Shown here one piece after another: positions 35,987 through 44,414 of a DNA stretch of 64,000 nucleotides. The DNA lies in contig CAJUOC010000010.1 in assembly GCA_910587925.1 (NCBI GenBank), positions 1 to 64,000 on the forward strand, given 5' to 3'. This DNA comes from an uncultured Muribaculaceae bacterium (lineage in GTDB: Bacteria > Bacteroidota > Bacteroidia > Bacteroidales > Muribaculaceae). Made by a program: the position numbers and the translations under genes. The notes beneath the pieces were generated by a model. The model had not been told where the DNA came from, did no database searches, and was given only the letters and a program-made list of their open reading frames with translations. Position 1 is the first letter of the stretch. Each line of letters begins with the position of its first letter.

Positions 35987-37318
35987 ATGATATTCAAGAG
36001 AAAACTGTATAAGGAGATGCTCGAGTGGAAGACCCGCTCTATGGGCAGGTCGGCGTTGCTGATTAAGGGCGCGCGTCGCGTCGGTAAATCTACTTTGGTC
36101 AGACGATTTGTAGAGTCGGAGTACAAAAGCCATGTGATACTGGACTTTGCCAGATGTGGCAAGGAGGTGCGGCAGCTGTTTGACGACATCTCCGACCCGG
36201 ACTATCTCTTCGCGCGTCTTCAGGTCATATACAAAGTGAAACTGATCGAAAGGCAATCGGCCATAGTATTTGACGAAGTGCAGAAGTGTCCTTATGCGCG
36301 TCAAGCCATCAAGTATCTTGTGGAAGATGGCCGGTATGATTACATCGAGACCGGCTCGCTCCTGTCGATCAGGCAGAATGTAAAGGATATCGTGATTCCC
36401 AGCGAGGAGCACGAGATGGTGCTCAATCCATTGGATTATGAAGAGTTTCAATGGGCTTTGGGCAATGAGGTCTCGACGCCGATTATGAGAAAATTCTTTG
36501 AAGACCTCAAGGGCTTTGGCGATGCCGGGGCGAGAGGGGAGATGCGCAATCTGCGGTTGTATATGCTGGTCGGCGGGATGCCTCAGGCCGTTAAGGCATA
36601 TCTTGAGACAAAAAATTTCGAGGAGGTCGACACTGTCAAGCGGGAGATTATAACTCTATATGAAAAGGATTTCATGAAAATCGACCCAAGCGGCAATGCG
36701 TCCAAGCTGTTGAAGGGGATACCTTCTGAATTGACAAGGAATGCATCCCGCTATACAGTAAAGGCTCCGACCGATGGCGGTCGCGCATCCCGTATGATGG
36801 AGTCTGTCTTTGATATGCAGGACTCGATGGTGGTCAATCTGGCATATCACGCAAATGACCCCAATGTCGGCTTTGCCCTGCATCGCGATGGCGACCGATT
36901 CAAGATGTTTATGGCTGACACAGGTCTTTTTATCACTCTTGCTTTTTGGGATAAGAAGTTTACGGAGAATATCATCTATGAGAAACTGCTGTCTGACAAG
37001 CTGAGCGCAGACCTCGGGTACGTGTATGAGAATCTTGTGGCGCAGATGCTTAAAGCAAATGGCCACGAGCTGTACTATTACACATGGCCCTCCGAGACGA
37101 GCAATCATCTTTACGAAGTGGACTTTCTGCTTTCGTCGGGAACGAAGATAGAGCCGATTGAGGTGAAGTCTTCGGGATATAAGACCCATAGATCTCTTGA
37201 CTTGTTTTGCGAGAAATTCTCATCCCGCGTCAACAAGCGTTATCTCATATACACAAAAGATTTGCGCAGGGAAGGCAATATTACATACCTGCCCGTATAC
37301 ATGACTCAGTTTCTATAA
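35987..37318 (+). CDS. AAA_14/DUF4143 ATPase
   Basis: A 443-residue protein. The N-terminal P-loop domain shows LLIKGARRVGKSTLVRRF (Walker A), IVFDEVQKCPYAR (Walker B with the DEVQ signature of AAA_14) and YIETGSLLSI (sensor). The C-terminal domain is a DUF4143/restriction-like fold with LYEVDFLLSSGTKIEPIEVKSSGY, a PD-(D/E)xK-like E-x-K motif, so DNA cleavage or binding is possible. These ATPases are common, multicopy and often mobile in Bacteroidales; function unproven. The gene is clearly AT-richer than its neighbours, suggesting transfer. Start chosen at the ATG after the promoter; an upstream Met runs through the repeats. Confidence 0.85.
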   Translation: MIFKRKLYKEMLEWKTRSMGRSALLIKGARRVGKSTLVRRFVESEYKSHVILDFARCGKEVRQLFDDISDPDYLFARLQVIYKVKLIERQSAIVFDEVQKCPYARQAIKYLVEDGRYDYIETGSLLSIRQNVKDIVIPSEEHEMVLNPLDYEEFQWALGNEVSTPIMRKFFEDLKGFGDAGARGEMRNLRLYMLVGGMPQAVKAYLETKNFEEVDTVKREIITLYEKDFMKIDPSGNASKLLKGIPSELTRNASRYTVKAPTDGGRASRMMESVFDMQDSMVVNLAYHANDPNVGFALHRDGDRFKMFMADTGLFITLAFWDKKFTENIIYEKLLSDKLSADLGYVYENLVAQMLKANGHELYYYTWPSETSNHLYEVDFLLSSGTKIEPIEVKSSGYKTHRSLDLFCEKFSSRVNKRYLIYTKDLRREGNITYLPVYMTQFL

Positions 37319-37341
37319 TCTGAAATTGAAGCAGGCAAAAT

Positions 37342-37372
37342 TTTGTATTGCCCTCACTTATCGTTATCTTTG
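37342..37372 (+). promoter_or_regulatory. Promoter abutting the glycosyltransferase start codon
   Basis: TTTG at 37342-37345 and TATCTTTG at 37365-37372, separated by 19 bp, are a perfect consensus promoter. The ATG at 37376 begins 3 bp after the -7 box, so the predicted transcript start coincides with the start codon and leaves no room for a Shine-Dalgarno sequence. Confidence 0.7.
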
Positions 37373-37375
37373 GGC

Positions 37376-38371
37376 ATGAATCAGACGATTATCTCGGTAA
37401 TCATGCCCGTTTACAATGCCGAGGCCTGGCTGGCCGACTCGGTGGGGTCTGTGATGGCGCAGTCTTACGGCGACTGGGAGCTTGTGTGCTTCAACGACGC
37501 CTCGACCGACGGCTCGTCGGCCATGCTCCACGCCGCGGCGGCCGCCGACCCGCGGGTGAGGGTCATCGACTCGCCCGTGAATGTGAAGCAGGGCGGAGGG
37601 CGCAACCGCGCCATCGCCGCCGCCCGCGGCCGGTACATAGTCTTTCTCGACGCCGACGACCGTCTGGCGCCCGACGCGCTGGAGCGCTGCGCGGCGGCTG
37701 CCGACGCGGGCGCCGACGCGGTGTTTTACGACTACGCGCCCTTTACGGCCGCCGGTACCGGCGCCGCAGTCGCGCCCCTCGGCGCCGACGCCCCTGCGCT
37801 GGACAGCAGCGGATTGCGCGGCCGTATCGTGAGGCGCCCCACGCCGGTATGGACGGCCATGTACGACCGCAGCCTCATCGAGCAGGGCGGCCTGTACTTT
37901 CCCGAGGGCGTGTTTTACGAAGACAATGCCGTGGCGCTGGCCATCCAGCTGTCGGCGCGGCGCCCCGTCAAGCTCGACGGCCCTCTGTATCTGTACCGCA
38001 CCGACAATGCCTCGGTGACGCGCTCGACGGGCGACATGCGCTTTTTCGACCGCATCGGCTCGGCGTGCACGCTGCTGGGGCATCTGCGGCGGCTGGGGAT
38101 TTACGATGAGTTTGCCCCCGAGATAGACTATCTCATAGCCAATCAGTATCTTGTGCATACCGTCTACGGCGCCGTATACCGCTTTGACCGCGCCCAGACC
38201 GACCGCATCGCCGAGGTGCGCCGCGGCATCGGTACACTCGTGCCCGGCCTCGGCCGCAATCCCTACTGGCGCTCGCGGCCTCTGCGCGAGCGATTCAAGC
38301 TGGCCATGCACTGCCGCTTCCCCCGTTTAATCAAGGCCATGTCGCGCCTCAAACACCGCATAGCACCATGA
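37376..38371 (+). CDS. Family 2 glycosyltransferase
   Basis: A 331-residue GT-A enzyme. The N-terminus IISVIMPVYNAEAWLADSVGSVMAQSY, the FNDASTDGS nucleotide-sugar site, the DXD equivalent FLDADDRL and the later EDNAVALAI catalytic segment are classic GT2. It probably moves a sugar onto a cell-surface or other acceptor; no acceptor can be predicted. Its stop overlaps the next start (ATGA), making it the first gene of a four-gene coupled operon. Whether the glycosyltransferase is functionally part of that system or simply leads it is not known. The start cannot be much later without losing the first strand. Confidence 0.85.
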   Translation: MNQTIISVIMPVYNAEAWLADSVGSVMAQSYGDWELVCFNDASTDGSSAMLHAAAAADPRVRVIDSPVNVKQGGGRNRAIAAARGRYIVFLDADDRLAPDALERCAAAADAGADAVFYDYAPFTAAGTGAAVAPLGADAPALDSSGLRGRIVRRPTPVWTAMYDRSLIEQGGLYFPEGVFYEDNAVALAIQLSARRPVKLDGPLYLYRTDNASVTRSTGDMRFFDRIGSACTLLGHLRRLGIYDEFAPEIDYLIANQYLVHTVYGAVYRFDRAQTDRIAEVRRGIGTLVPGLGRNPYWRSRPLRERFKLAMHCRFPRLIKAMSRLKHRIAP

Positions 38372-39720
38372 AAATCACCCGCAATCAGATTTACTGCATC
38401 ATACCCTTCTATCTCGACGGGCCTGCCGCGCCGCAAGGCCCGCTGTGGACAGCCGATACCCCGGTGCTCGACCGCACGGCCATGTACGACTTCCTCGACG
38501 TGAGCAGCACGGCGATGGATGCGTACCGCATCGACTTTGAGCGCAATGCCGACCTGCGCAAATTCTGGCAGCGCGAGTCGCGATGCGGCGACGGCTGCCG
38601 GATGCGCCTCACAAATCAGAATCCTCGCTCGTGGCGCACCCCGCGGCTGGTGATGTCGCGCCGCAGCGATGCCGGTATGCTGTGTATCCCGGTGGAGATT
38701 GCCGGCGAGTGCGACATCGACGAGGTGGCCGACTTTGTCAACCGCTTTCACAAGTACGACTCCACCCAGGCGCCGGTGATGGAGTACGTCACCACCGGCC
38801 GCGACACCCCGCTGCTCGACCGCCTCGACTCCGCCCTGGGCCTCGCCCGCCCCGGCCGGCCCCACAGCTGGACTCTCGGCGGCGTGGTCGACATGCTGCT
38901 CTCTCCGCTCGGCCCGGGGCTGCATCCTTTTGAGCCATACCGCGCCCATATGCTCACATATGTGCTGGGCGAGGGTTGCGCCGACGGCCCCGACGAGGCC
39001 CTCAAGACTGCGATGCTGCGGCTCATACACTGCCACAACAAGCGCTACTCGCCGCTGCCCGAGGCATTTGACCGCGGCGCGGTGATGCAGACCTTCCGCA
39101 ACGTGTATTTGGGAGCCGCCGACGAGGGCGCCTGTATGCTGGGCATCCTCAAGGGCGACGACAGCGACGGATACATGCGCTCGTACCACGACACCACCTT
39201 CCAGTCGCGCATGATGTGGATATATCTGCTGGCGCTGATGCAGCGCCATGTATTGCTCGACGTCGACCGCCGCATAGCCGCGTCGGTGCCCCCCTCGCAG
39301 ACCCCCTCGCGCCAGGCGGCCGACGACTTCCGCCGCCGCGTGGCCGATACCTGCTCGTCGCGCCTTACGGGCTTCTTCACCAGCATCTCGGCCTACTCCC
39401 ACATCAACGACATATACCGCTTTCTCACCGACCGCCTCGGCGTGGCCGCCCTGTACCGCGAGCTCGACGAGAAGCTTCGCGCCATAGACACGTGGATAAA
39501 GCTCAACGACGCCGTCGGGCGCGAGCGCTTTGAGCGCTTTGTGCAGGTCGGCGGCGTGATACTGGCCGTGCTCGCGCTGCTCTACGGCATCCCGCAGGCC
39601 ATCACCGCCGCTGAGCAGGCATATGAGCAGTCGATGTGGGGCTGGACGCTCGTATGCGTCATTCCTGCCATAGTCGCTATGGCATGGCTCATATATCAAC
39701 TGATAAAGTCGCGCCGATGA
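38368..39720 (+). CDS. Unknown protein with two C-terminal membrane segments (operon gene 2)
   Basis: A 450-residue protein I do not recognise. The first about 390 residues are soluble, with mixed alpha/beta character and many Arg/Asp residues (IIPFYLDGPAAP near the start, then SRRSDAGMLCIPVEIAGECDIDEVADFVNRFH). Two membrane helices follow at the end (about 392-412, VGGVILAVLALLYGIPQAI, and about 424-447, WGWTLVCVIPAIVAMAWLIY) with a short loop, the topology of CorA-like or pore-type proteins, but no GMN motif is present. The start overlaps the glycosyltransferase stop (ATGA) and its stop overlaps the giant NTPase start. In this context it could be a membrane effector, but that is inference. 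Confidence 0.7.
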   Translation: MKITRNQIYCIIPFYLDGPAAPQGPLWTADTPVLDRTAMYDFLDVSSTAMDAYRIDFERNADLRKFWQRESRCGDGCRMRLTNQNPRSWRTPRLVMSRRSDAGMLCIPVEIAGECDIDEVADFVNRFHKYDSTQAPVMEYVTTGRDTPLLDRLDSALGLARPGRPHSWTLGGVVDMLLSPLGPGLHPFEPYRAHMLTYVLGEGCADGPDEALKTAMLRLIHCHNKRYSPLPEAFDRGAVMQTFRNVYLGAADEGACMLGILKGDDSDGYMRSYHDTTFQSRMMWIYLLALMQRHVLLDVDRRIAASVPPSQTPSRQAADDFRRRVADTCSSRLTGFFTSISAYSHINDIYRFLTDRLGVAALYRELDEKLRAIDTWIKLNDAVGRERFERFVQVGGVILAVLALLYGIPQAITAAEQAYEQSMWGWTLVCVIPAIVAMAWLIYQLIKSRR

Positions 39721-42700
39721 AGTACATAGCCGTCGACCGCCTGCTCACCATCGACGAGCGCCTGGCCCTGGGCGCCACCCTGGAGCGCATCGAGACCTTT
39801 GTGCGCGCCGTACCGGTGCAGCCCGGCAAGGACGCCCCGGTGCAGCCGACCGACCTTACCCGCTACTTCAACCGCGGCCGCCTGCCCATCGAGTGCTATG
39901 CCATGCTCAAGCGCCTGATGGGCGAGCGCAACAAGATGTGGCGGCGCCTCTGGGCGCCCAATGAGGATGCCCCGCGTCTGGTGGTGCAGGATCTCGAGCC
40001 GCTCTGCCGCACGCTGGTATCGACCGTAAGCGATGCAGACTGGAGCCGCACGGTGCTCAATGATTTCTTCAAGCCCTTCCGCAAGCCGGCCGCCGGCCGC
40101 CCCGCGCAGATACTTCCTCCCGAAAACGCTCAGCAGATACACTCGTTTTTCCATACCCTGCGGCATCTGCGCAACAAGTCGTCGCACCTGGGCGATATCT
40201 CATCGGAGGATGTCGGGCTGATGGGACATCTGGCGTATCTGTATCTGGTCAACCGCTTTAATACCGAGTTGGAGGAGAAACTCTTTACCGACGGGGATTT
40301 CATCGAGTATACCGACGCCGACATACCGCCAGAGAGCGAGGCATACGACGCCGCCAGCCGATACGGGCGCGACACCGTGCCCGAGCGCTATCGCGAGGTG
40401 GCCCGCGCCACGCTGGCAGGGCGGTTTGCCTCGACAGTGCTCGCCGCGGAGCCCGACCTGGCCTCCATGCTCCCCCGGATACCGTGCCGGCCTGAGTTTG
40501 CACCGCAGGGTATCACATATCTTACGGGAGACAAGGGCAGCGGCAAGACTACCCTCCTGGCCTGCATGATGCTCGCCGACCCGCCGCGGCCGCTGACATT
40601 CTATATAGTGGGCTCCAACATGGGCATGGCCGCCCGCGCCGACCTGTGGCTCCGCAGCCATTTCATGGCGGGCGACTTCGCCACCCTCACCCCGCTGCAG
40701 TGCTTTGCGCGTCTGCGCTGGCTCGACAAGGCCATCGACGAGGGGCAGGTGGCCGTGCTGTTTGACGCATGCGACCGCCCGCGCTCGTGGGAGAGTCTGC
40801 TCAGTCCGCTGCAGCGCACCTTCCCCACCATACAGTGCATAGTGGCCGCCGAGCCTACCGACGACGGCCGGCCGCCGGTACCGGGCGCCGCCCTGTCGCT
40901 CATGCAGCCGCCGGGCCCGGCAGTGGCGCGCGAGCTCATGCGCCTCATCACCACCCATACCCACAACCGTGTCGACCTGTCGCACGAGCTCGACGCGGCC
41001 CTCAATGCCCTCGGCGTCGATGCCGGCAGCATGCAGCCCCTGGCGCTCACCACGCTGCTTGACTTGCTCGCTACTGACGCCACTGCGGCGTCGCAAAACT
41101 ATACCGCGCTGATACACCTGCTCATACAGAGGCTCCGGAGCCGTGTCGACATCGACGAGGACAAGCGTGAGGAGCTGATGCAAAACAGTATGTTTGTGCG
41201 CTACGGCGTAGAGCGCGCCGAGATACTTGCCCTGGCCGACAAGGTGCATGAGGAGGTCTACGGCGCCTGCCGTGCCGAGGTCATAGCCGGGCTGCTCGAT
41301 GCCTCGGCGTATATGGCCGACGCCGAGAGCCGGCGCACATTGTTTGAGCACTGTCATCTCATGCGTGACAATGGCCGGGTGGCGGCGCTGGCGACGCTGG
41401 CCGCCCAGTCGATGTTTGGCGCCGACGCCGGCGCCGGCACCGACGGGTTGAGCCCGCATCCGGCATTGCGTGAGCTTGCCGCCGCCACAGTCACCGTACC
41501 ATATGTGGAGCCTGACGACTCCGACCGCTATGCCGACCATCCCGAGCTGGTGTTCCGTCCGGCTCCCCGGTATATCGTCACGCAGTATATACTCAACCTG
41601 CTGCGTATCTACAGGAGCCGCCGCCGGCATATGCAGACACATCCCGAGGCCGTGCGCTCCCTGCTCATAGCCGCCGCCACGTGCGGCACAGCGCCGGTGC
41701 TCGACGAGATTTTCAGACCTTACTGGCTGGCGCAGTGGCTTATCCCCGATGGCGAGAAGGTGTGCAATACCACTATCACGGGCGGCGCGCCGCGCGGCCT
41801 GTCGGCGCCGCTGCGCGGTATGCGCGATGCCTTGCACGACCGCACGGCCTTTGCCATCAGGCTCTTCGGCGCCATGAGCAAGCTCCGCGCGGCCGGCGTG
41901 TCAGACGAGCTCGACTCGCAGATGGTGCAGGCGCTCGAGGGTGTGGTGGCCGGCATGACCGACCGCGGCCGGCTCGAGTTGCTGCGCACCTTGCAGGAGA
42001 GCGGCGAGCCCGACAAAGCCTTGCTCGCCCGGCTGTGCAACATGATTATCCTCTCGATGGACGTGCCCACGGCTTCGCTGTACTATTCCACCGAGCCGCC
42101 GATGCGTCTGCCGGTCGATGCCGAGGGACTTTTCGACAAGTTTGTCAAGTATCCCCACACCACACCGCTGCTCATCAAGCTCACGGCACATGCGGCCGCC
42201 CGCAATCCGGCCCGACTCAGCCGTATATTCGACGTGCTCATCAAGACAGGGGCATACAAGGGGCGATATGGGAGCCAGTTTTGGAAGATGGTAAACGACA
42301 TCATGTCTGATCCGGCGCGTATGCAGCAAATCAGCAGCGAGCTGCGGCGCCTGCCCTTTGCCGACCTCAGCCCCCGCATGGCCATGCGTCTGTACAGCCC
42401 TCATGTGGCCGACTTCCTGCTACACCGCCGCGAGACTATCGGGCGTGAGAGGCGCAGCGTGAGCCCGCGGGTGACAGACTGTCCGCAGCCCGACATGCTC
42501 ATGCCGGTGTCGCCCTTCCCCGGCCCCAGGACGCCGGTAAACTACCTGGGCTACACAGTATATGAGCGTGAGTCGGCTTCCCGGCTGGTGATAGCCACCG
42601 AGGCAGTGCCCGATACGGTTGAGGGGCGGTATGTGCGCTTTGACGACGGCACCTGCGCCCGTATCGACCGCGTGATACAGCCGCAGCGCGACCGTCACGC

Positions 42701-44414
42701 GACCGCCTATGCCGACATCACGGTGGTGCTCCCGGATGTGCAGACCGTGCCCTCGCGCGGGTTTGCCTCGCTGGCGCTCAAAGGCTGCAAGACGGTCGGT
42801 ATGCCGTATGTGGCGAGTTACGGCCGCGACGGTCACCGTGCCGTGATACTGCGTGTCGACAGCCCGGCGGTGGTGGAGACGCTCGCCGCAGCCGATGCGG
42901 TCGACGGCAGCGTGGTGTTTGACGGTTTCAAGGCCGCCGTGGCCGAGGTGACCGTAGTGCCCTTTGCCCGCAAGCAGGTGATGCTGGCGGTGTCGGGCCT
43001 GACCGACCGCCGCACCCGTCGCCAGGAGCGTCTGGATATACCCCCGGCCGGCCGATACACCATACACTACTCGCCTGCGGCCGACGACAAGACCTCGCGC
43101 AGCGGCATAGCGGTAAAGCTGCTCGACTCATCGAGCCGCAGCGCGTCAGACACGGTGGCCGATGTCTTTGCGTGCGGCGCGGCCGACGGCACCCTGCTGT
43201 GGGGCCTGCCGCGCGCTGTGAGTCCCGGCACGCTGATGGTGCACTCCGATAGCGGTGCGATGCTGCGGGTCGAGAGCTGCTACGTGCTGGCCAACAAAGA
43301 CTATATGCCCGCCACGGTACTCAGCAGTTTCAACTCTGCGCTCACTGCCGCCTACAAGCGCAAGGCCAAGCCGCCGTACTGCGCCGTGGTGGTGCAGGTG
43401 ACGCCCCTTGGCGGCAGCGCTCTCCCCGACGACTTCTCGGCGCGGGGCGGCGTGATAGCGGGCGGCTTCGACCTGCGGTGGTACCGGCCGGTGCGCGAGC
43501 CGCATACCGACCTGTGGGACCGCTCGCTGGAGCCGCCGCTCTCCTACGGCCTCTTCGCGGCGAAGCCCGAGCGGGCCGACGACGGCACGTGGCGCCTTGT
43601 GCAGCCGTATCTGCCCGATGTGGCCGGCGCGGCCTACATGTGTATCAGCGGTATCGACTGTATGCTGCCTGCGGCAATCGACAGCGAGCGCCGTATAAAG
43701 GTGCCCCGTAAACTGACTCCCCTGCTCGCGCAGAGATCGGACACGACATTTTACGTGCGCTTCTACGACGACAGGCGGGTGCCGATGCGGTTTGCCTCCA
43801 CGACGGTGGCGCCGCTGCTTTCGGCCGGCTCACCTAAGTACTATCCCGCCGAGCTGACCGATGTGGTGAGGCCGTATCTCACGCGGGATATAGACTCGCT
43901 GCGGATGAGTTACAAACTCTTTGCTGCCGCCGGCCGTCCCGACCACTGGTGCCGGATGGCCATGAACGTGCCTGGAGTGTCGCCCGGCGACCTAAGTCGG
44001 TCGATGCGCGTCGGGGTGGTATGGAAGACCGACGGCTCCACCGGCCGCTGCCTGGTGCTCGAGCAGCCGGCCGGGCTGCCTGAGCGTGTGGATAGGCCGC
44101 CGCTGCGATGGCTCAGGCACGGCGACCTCAATGTGGCGCGGCTCGCCGTGATGATGATTGCCGGCGACAGCGCCCTCCATATTGATTCCGAGATGAGCGA
44201 CTGGTTGCGGAGCATGGGTGGCGGCGGATTTCGCCACGGGACATTCGGCCGCCGCGACGGCGCGCCGTATGTGGCCGGCGACGACGGCGTGGAGCTGCCC
44301 GTGCGCGGCTCGGCTCTCACCGACGCGCTGCCCGCCGGCAGCCGCGTATCGTATCTGGTAGGATACAGCGACTCACAATTCCCACAGGCCACTCACGTAA
44401 AGCCACTGCCATGA
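39717..44414 (+). CDS. Giant HEPN-like + STAND/NACHT-like NTPase protein (operon gene 3)
   Basis: A 1565-residue protein. Residues about 60-185 are helical and contain RNKSSH (152-157), which fits the HEPN RNxxxH (R-x4-H) ribonuclease motif. A P-loop NTPase follows: Walker A GDKGSGKTT (271-279), Walker B VAVLFDACDRP (about 345-355), like the hhhhD..D of STAND/NACHT proteins, and a sensor-like CIVAAEP. From about 430 to 930 it is helical, suggesting a winged-helix/superhelical array, and from about 940 to the end it is beta-rich and of unknown fold. STAND proteins with nuclease effectors are known in antiviral defence; this one is not a family I can name. Start set by the ATGA overlap. Confidence 0.8.
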   Translation: MKYIAVDRLLTIDERLALGATLERIETFVRAVPVQPGKDAPVQPTDLTRYFNRGRLPIECYAMLKRLMGERNKMWRRLWAPNEDAPRLVVQDLEPLCRTLVSTVSDADWSRTVLNDFFKPFRKPAAGRPAQILPPENAQQIHSFFHTLRHLRNKSSHLGDISSEDVGLMGHLAYLYLVNRFNTELEEKLFTDGDFIEYTDADIPPESEAYDAASRYGRDTVPERYREVARATLAGRFASTVLAAEPDLASMLPRIPCRPEFAPQGITYLTGDKGSGKTTLLACMMLADPPRPLTFYIVGSNMGMAARADLWLRSHFMAGDFATLTPLQCFARLRWLDKAIDEGQVAVLFDACDRPRSWESLLSPLQRTFPTIQCIVAAEPTDDGRPPVPGAALSLMQPPGPAVARELMRLITTHTHNRVDLSHELDAALNALGVDAGSMQPLALTTLLDLLATDATAASQNYTALIHLLIQRLRSRVDIDEDKREELMQNSMFVRYGVERAEILALADKVHEEVYGACRAEVIAGLLDASAYMADAESRRTLFEHCHLMRDNGRVAALATLAAQSMFGADAGAGTDGLSPHPALRELAAATVTVPYVEPDDSDRYADHPELVFRPAPRYIVTQYILNLLRIYRSRRRHMQTHPEAVRSLLIAAATCGTAPVLDEIFRPYWLAQWLIPDGEKVCNTTITGGAPRGLSAPLRGMRDALHDRTAFAIRLFGAMSKLRAAGVSDELDSQMVQALEGVVAGMTDRGRLELLRTLQESGEPDKALLARLCNMIILSMDVPTASLYYSTEPPMRLPVDAEGLFDKFVKYPHTTPLLIKLTAHAAARNPARLSRIFDVLIKTGAYKGRYGSQFWKMVNDIMSDPARMQQISSELRRLPFADLSPRMAMRLYSPHVADFLLHRRETIGRERRSVSPRVTDCPQPDMLMPVSPFPGPRTPVNYLGYTVYERESASRLVIATEAVPDTVEGRYVRFDDGTCARIDRVIQPQRDRHATAYADITVVLPDVQTVPSRGFASLALKGCKTVGMPYVASYGRDGHRAVILRVDSPAVVETLAAADAVDGSVVFDGFKAAVAEVTVVPFARKQVMLAVSGLTDRRTRRQERLDIPPAGRYTIHYSPAADDKTSRSGIAVKLLDSSSRSASDTVADVFACGAADGTLLWGLPRAVSPGTLMVHSDSGAMLRVESCYVLANKDYMPATVLSSFNSALTAAYKRKAKPPYCAVVVQVTPLGGSALPDDFSARGGVIAGGFDLRWYRPVREPHTDLWDRSLEPPLSYGLFAAKPERADDGTWRLVQPYLPDVAGAAYMCISGIDCMLPAAIDSERRIKVPRKLTPLLAQRSDTTFYVRFYDDRRVPMRFASTTVAPLLSAGSPKYYPAELTDVVRPYLTRDIDSLRMSYKLFAAAGRPDHWCRMAMNVPGVSPGDLSRSMRVGVVWKTDGSTGRCLVLEQPAGLPERVDRPPLRWLRHGDLNVARLAVMMIAGDSALHIDSEMSDWLRSMGGGGFRHGTFGRRDGAPYVAGDDGVELPVRGSALTDALPAGSRVSYLVGYSDSQFPQATHVKPLP

